Source: an uncultured Planctomycetaceae bacterium (lineage in GTDB: Bacteria; Planctomycetota; Planctomycetia; Pirellulales; Thermoguttaceae). Taken from it: a stretch of DNA of 6,643 bases. Shown in pieces: positions 6,342 through 6,643 of this stretch. Position numbers and translations under genes: made by a program. Under the pieces are notes generated by a model. The model was not told the origin of the DNA. It did not search any database and saw only the letters and a list, made by a program, of their open reading frames with translations. Positions within the stretch are counted from its first letter, which is position 1. Each line of letters starts with the position of its first letter. The DNA lies in NCBI GenBank assembly GCA_947307005.1, contig CAMZHY010000216.1, forward strand, positions 1 through 6,643. Direction: 5' to 3'.

Positions 6342-6369
6342 TTTTCAAATTCCCCCAAGGCGCTATACT
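6342..6369 (+). promoter_or_regulatory. promoter of the tRNA-Leu gene
   Basis: TTTTCA (6342-6347, four of six matches to the -35 consensus) and TATACT (6364-6369, five of six matches to the -10 consensus) are 16 bases apart. The predicted start is near 6376, about 5 bases before the mature tRNA. Confidence 0.55.
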
Positions 6370-6380
6370 CTGAAGCGTAA

Positions 6381-6466
6381 GCCGAAGTGGCGGAATTGGC
6401 AGACGCGCTAGGTTCAGGTCCTAGTCCTCGTAACTGGGGGTGAAGGTTCGAGTCCTTTCTTCGGCA
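6381..6466 (+). tRNA. trnL-CAG: tRNA-Leu, anticodon CAG
   Basis: The acceptor stem GCCGAAG (6381-6387) pairs perfectly with CTTCGGC (6459-6465), with discriminator A at 6466. The D stem is GCG (6390-6392) with CGC (6404-6406). The anticodon stem CTAGG/CCTAG encloses the loop TTCAGGT, giving anticodon CAG at 6415-6417, which reads CUG codons. A long variable arm (6425-6441) marks a class II tRNA, as expected for leucine. The T arm carries TTCGAGT at 6447-6453. The 3' CCA is not encoded, as TCG follows, so it must be added after transcription. It appears to be a single-gene transcription unit. Confidence 0.97.
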
Positions 6467-6469
6467 TCG

Positions 6470-6508
6470 AAAACGCGAGATTCCTTTTTCGGGCTTTCGC
6501 GTTTTTTT
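6470..6508 (+). terminator. intrinsic terminator of tRNA-Leu
   Basis: AAAACGCGA (6470-6478) pairs with TCGCGTTTT (6497-6505) around an 18-base loop, and the T-run extends from 6502 to 6508. It begins 4 bases after the mature tRNA end. Confidence 0.8.
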
Positions 6509-6587
6509 ATTTCTCATTCCCCGCTTAGCGTTTTTCGGGACATTCCGTCCGTATTTCATAAAATCTTGAAATTGACGCCGGAAAAGC

Positions 6588-6616
6588 TTGCAAAACGACC
6601 GACGGCGTCGCATAAT
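6588..6616 (+). promoter_or_regulatory. sigma-70-like promoter for a gene beyond the right edge
   Basis: TTGCAA (6588-6593, four of six matches) and CATAAT (6611-6616, five of six matches) have a 17-base spacer. The predicted start is near 6623. The target gene is not in the window. The spacing and layout match the promoters proposed at 1494 and 6342. Confidence 0.45.
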
Positions 6617-6643
6617 CGAAAGCGGTAGACGTTTGACGCCCGT

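Noticed and set aside
6447..6466. tRNA-Leu 3' end as an integration site for a terL-bearing element
   Set aside because: The tRNA 3' end points away from terL, no integrase gene is visible, and I found no second copy of the tRNA 3' end in the window.
6239..6613. 124-residue minus-strand open frame over the tRNA
   Set aside because: Its most protein-like part is the antisense translation of the tRNA-Leu gene and its flanks, a common annotation artefact.

Overview
The window looks like a moderately GC-rich bacterial chromosome, with GTCG and CGAC words repeated throughout. A multi-repeat BspA-type leucine-rich-repeat protein and a fused beta-oxidation enzyme would fit a Planctomycetota-like or related PVC-group bacterium. 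That placement is an inference from gene content and composition; the window holds no marker gene that would settle it.

Layout, left to right. (1) At 1-1497 (+) is the 3' two-thirds of a FadJ/FadB-type fatty-acid oxidation gene. Its reading frame is open from the first base, so its start and the probable enoyl-CoA hydratase domain lie outside the window. (2) At 1494-1582 is a compact sigma-70-like promoter whose -35 box overlaps the fadJ stop codon, followed by a leader hairpin. (3) At 1583-3745 (+) is a 720-residue LRR_5/BspA-like protein with about 24 repeats of 23 residues and no visible signal peptide. (4) At 3761-3804 is a strong hairpin terminator with A- and T-runs on both sides, placed between convergent genes. 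(5) At 3869-5893 (-) is an isolated two-gene unit, a complete phage-type large terminase followed after 63 bases by a small sigma-70-family protein. No small terminase, portal or capsid gene is visible on either side. (6) At 5894-6380 is 487 bases with no credible gene: the terL leader, a very AT-rich island and a tRNA promoter. (7) At 6381-6466 (+) is tRNA-Leu(CAG) with its own terminator. (8) At 6588-6616 is a promoter-like pair that would drive a gene beyond the right edge.

The fadJ, LRR and tRNA genes look like ordinary independent units. The unusual part is the terminase-sigma pair, which sits alone between a chromosomal LRR gene and a tRNA. All the ATPase and nuclease motifs expected of the terminase are present, so it does not look like a decayed fragment. 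It may be a domesticated phage packaging gene, the edge of a minimal or satellite element, or a recent prophage remnant. The window alone cannot choose between these.
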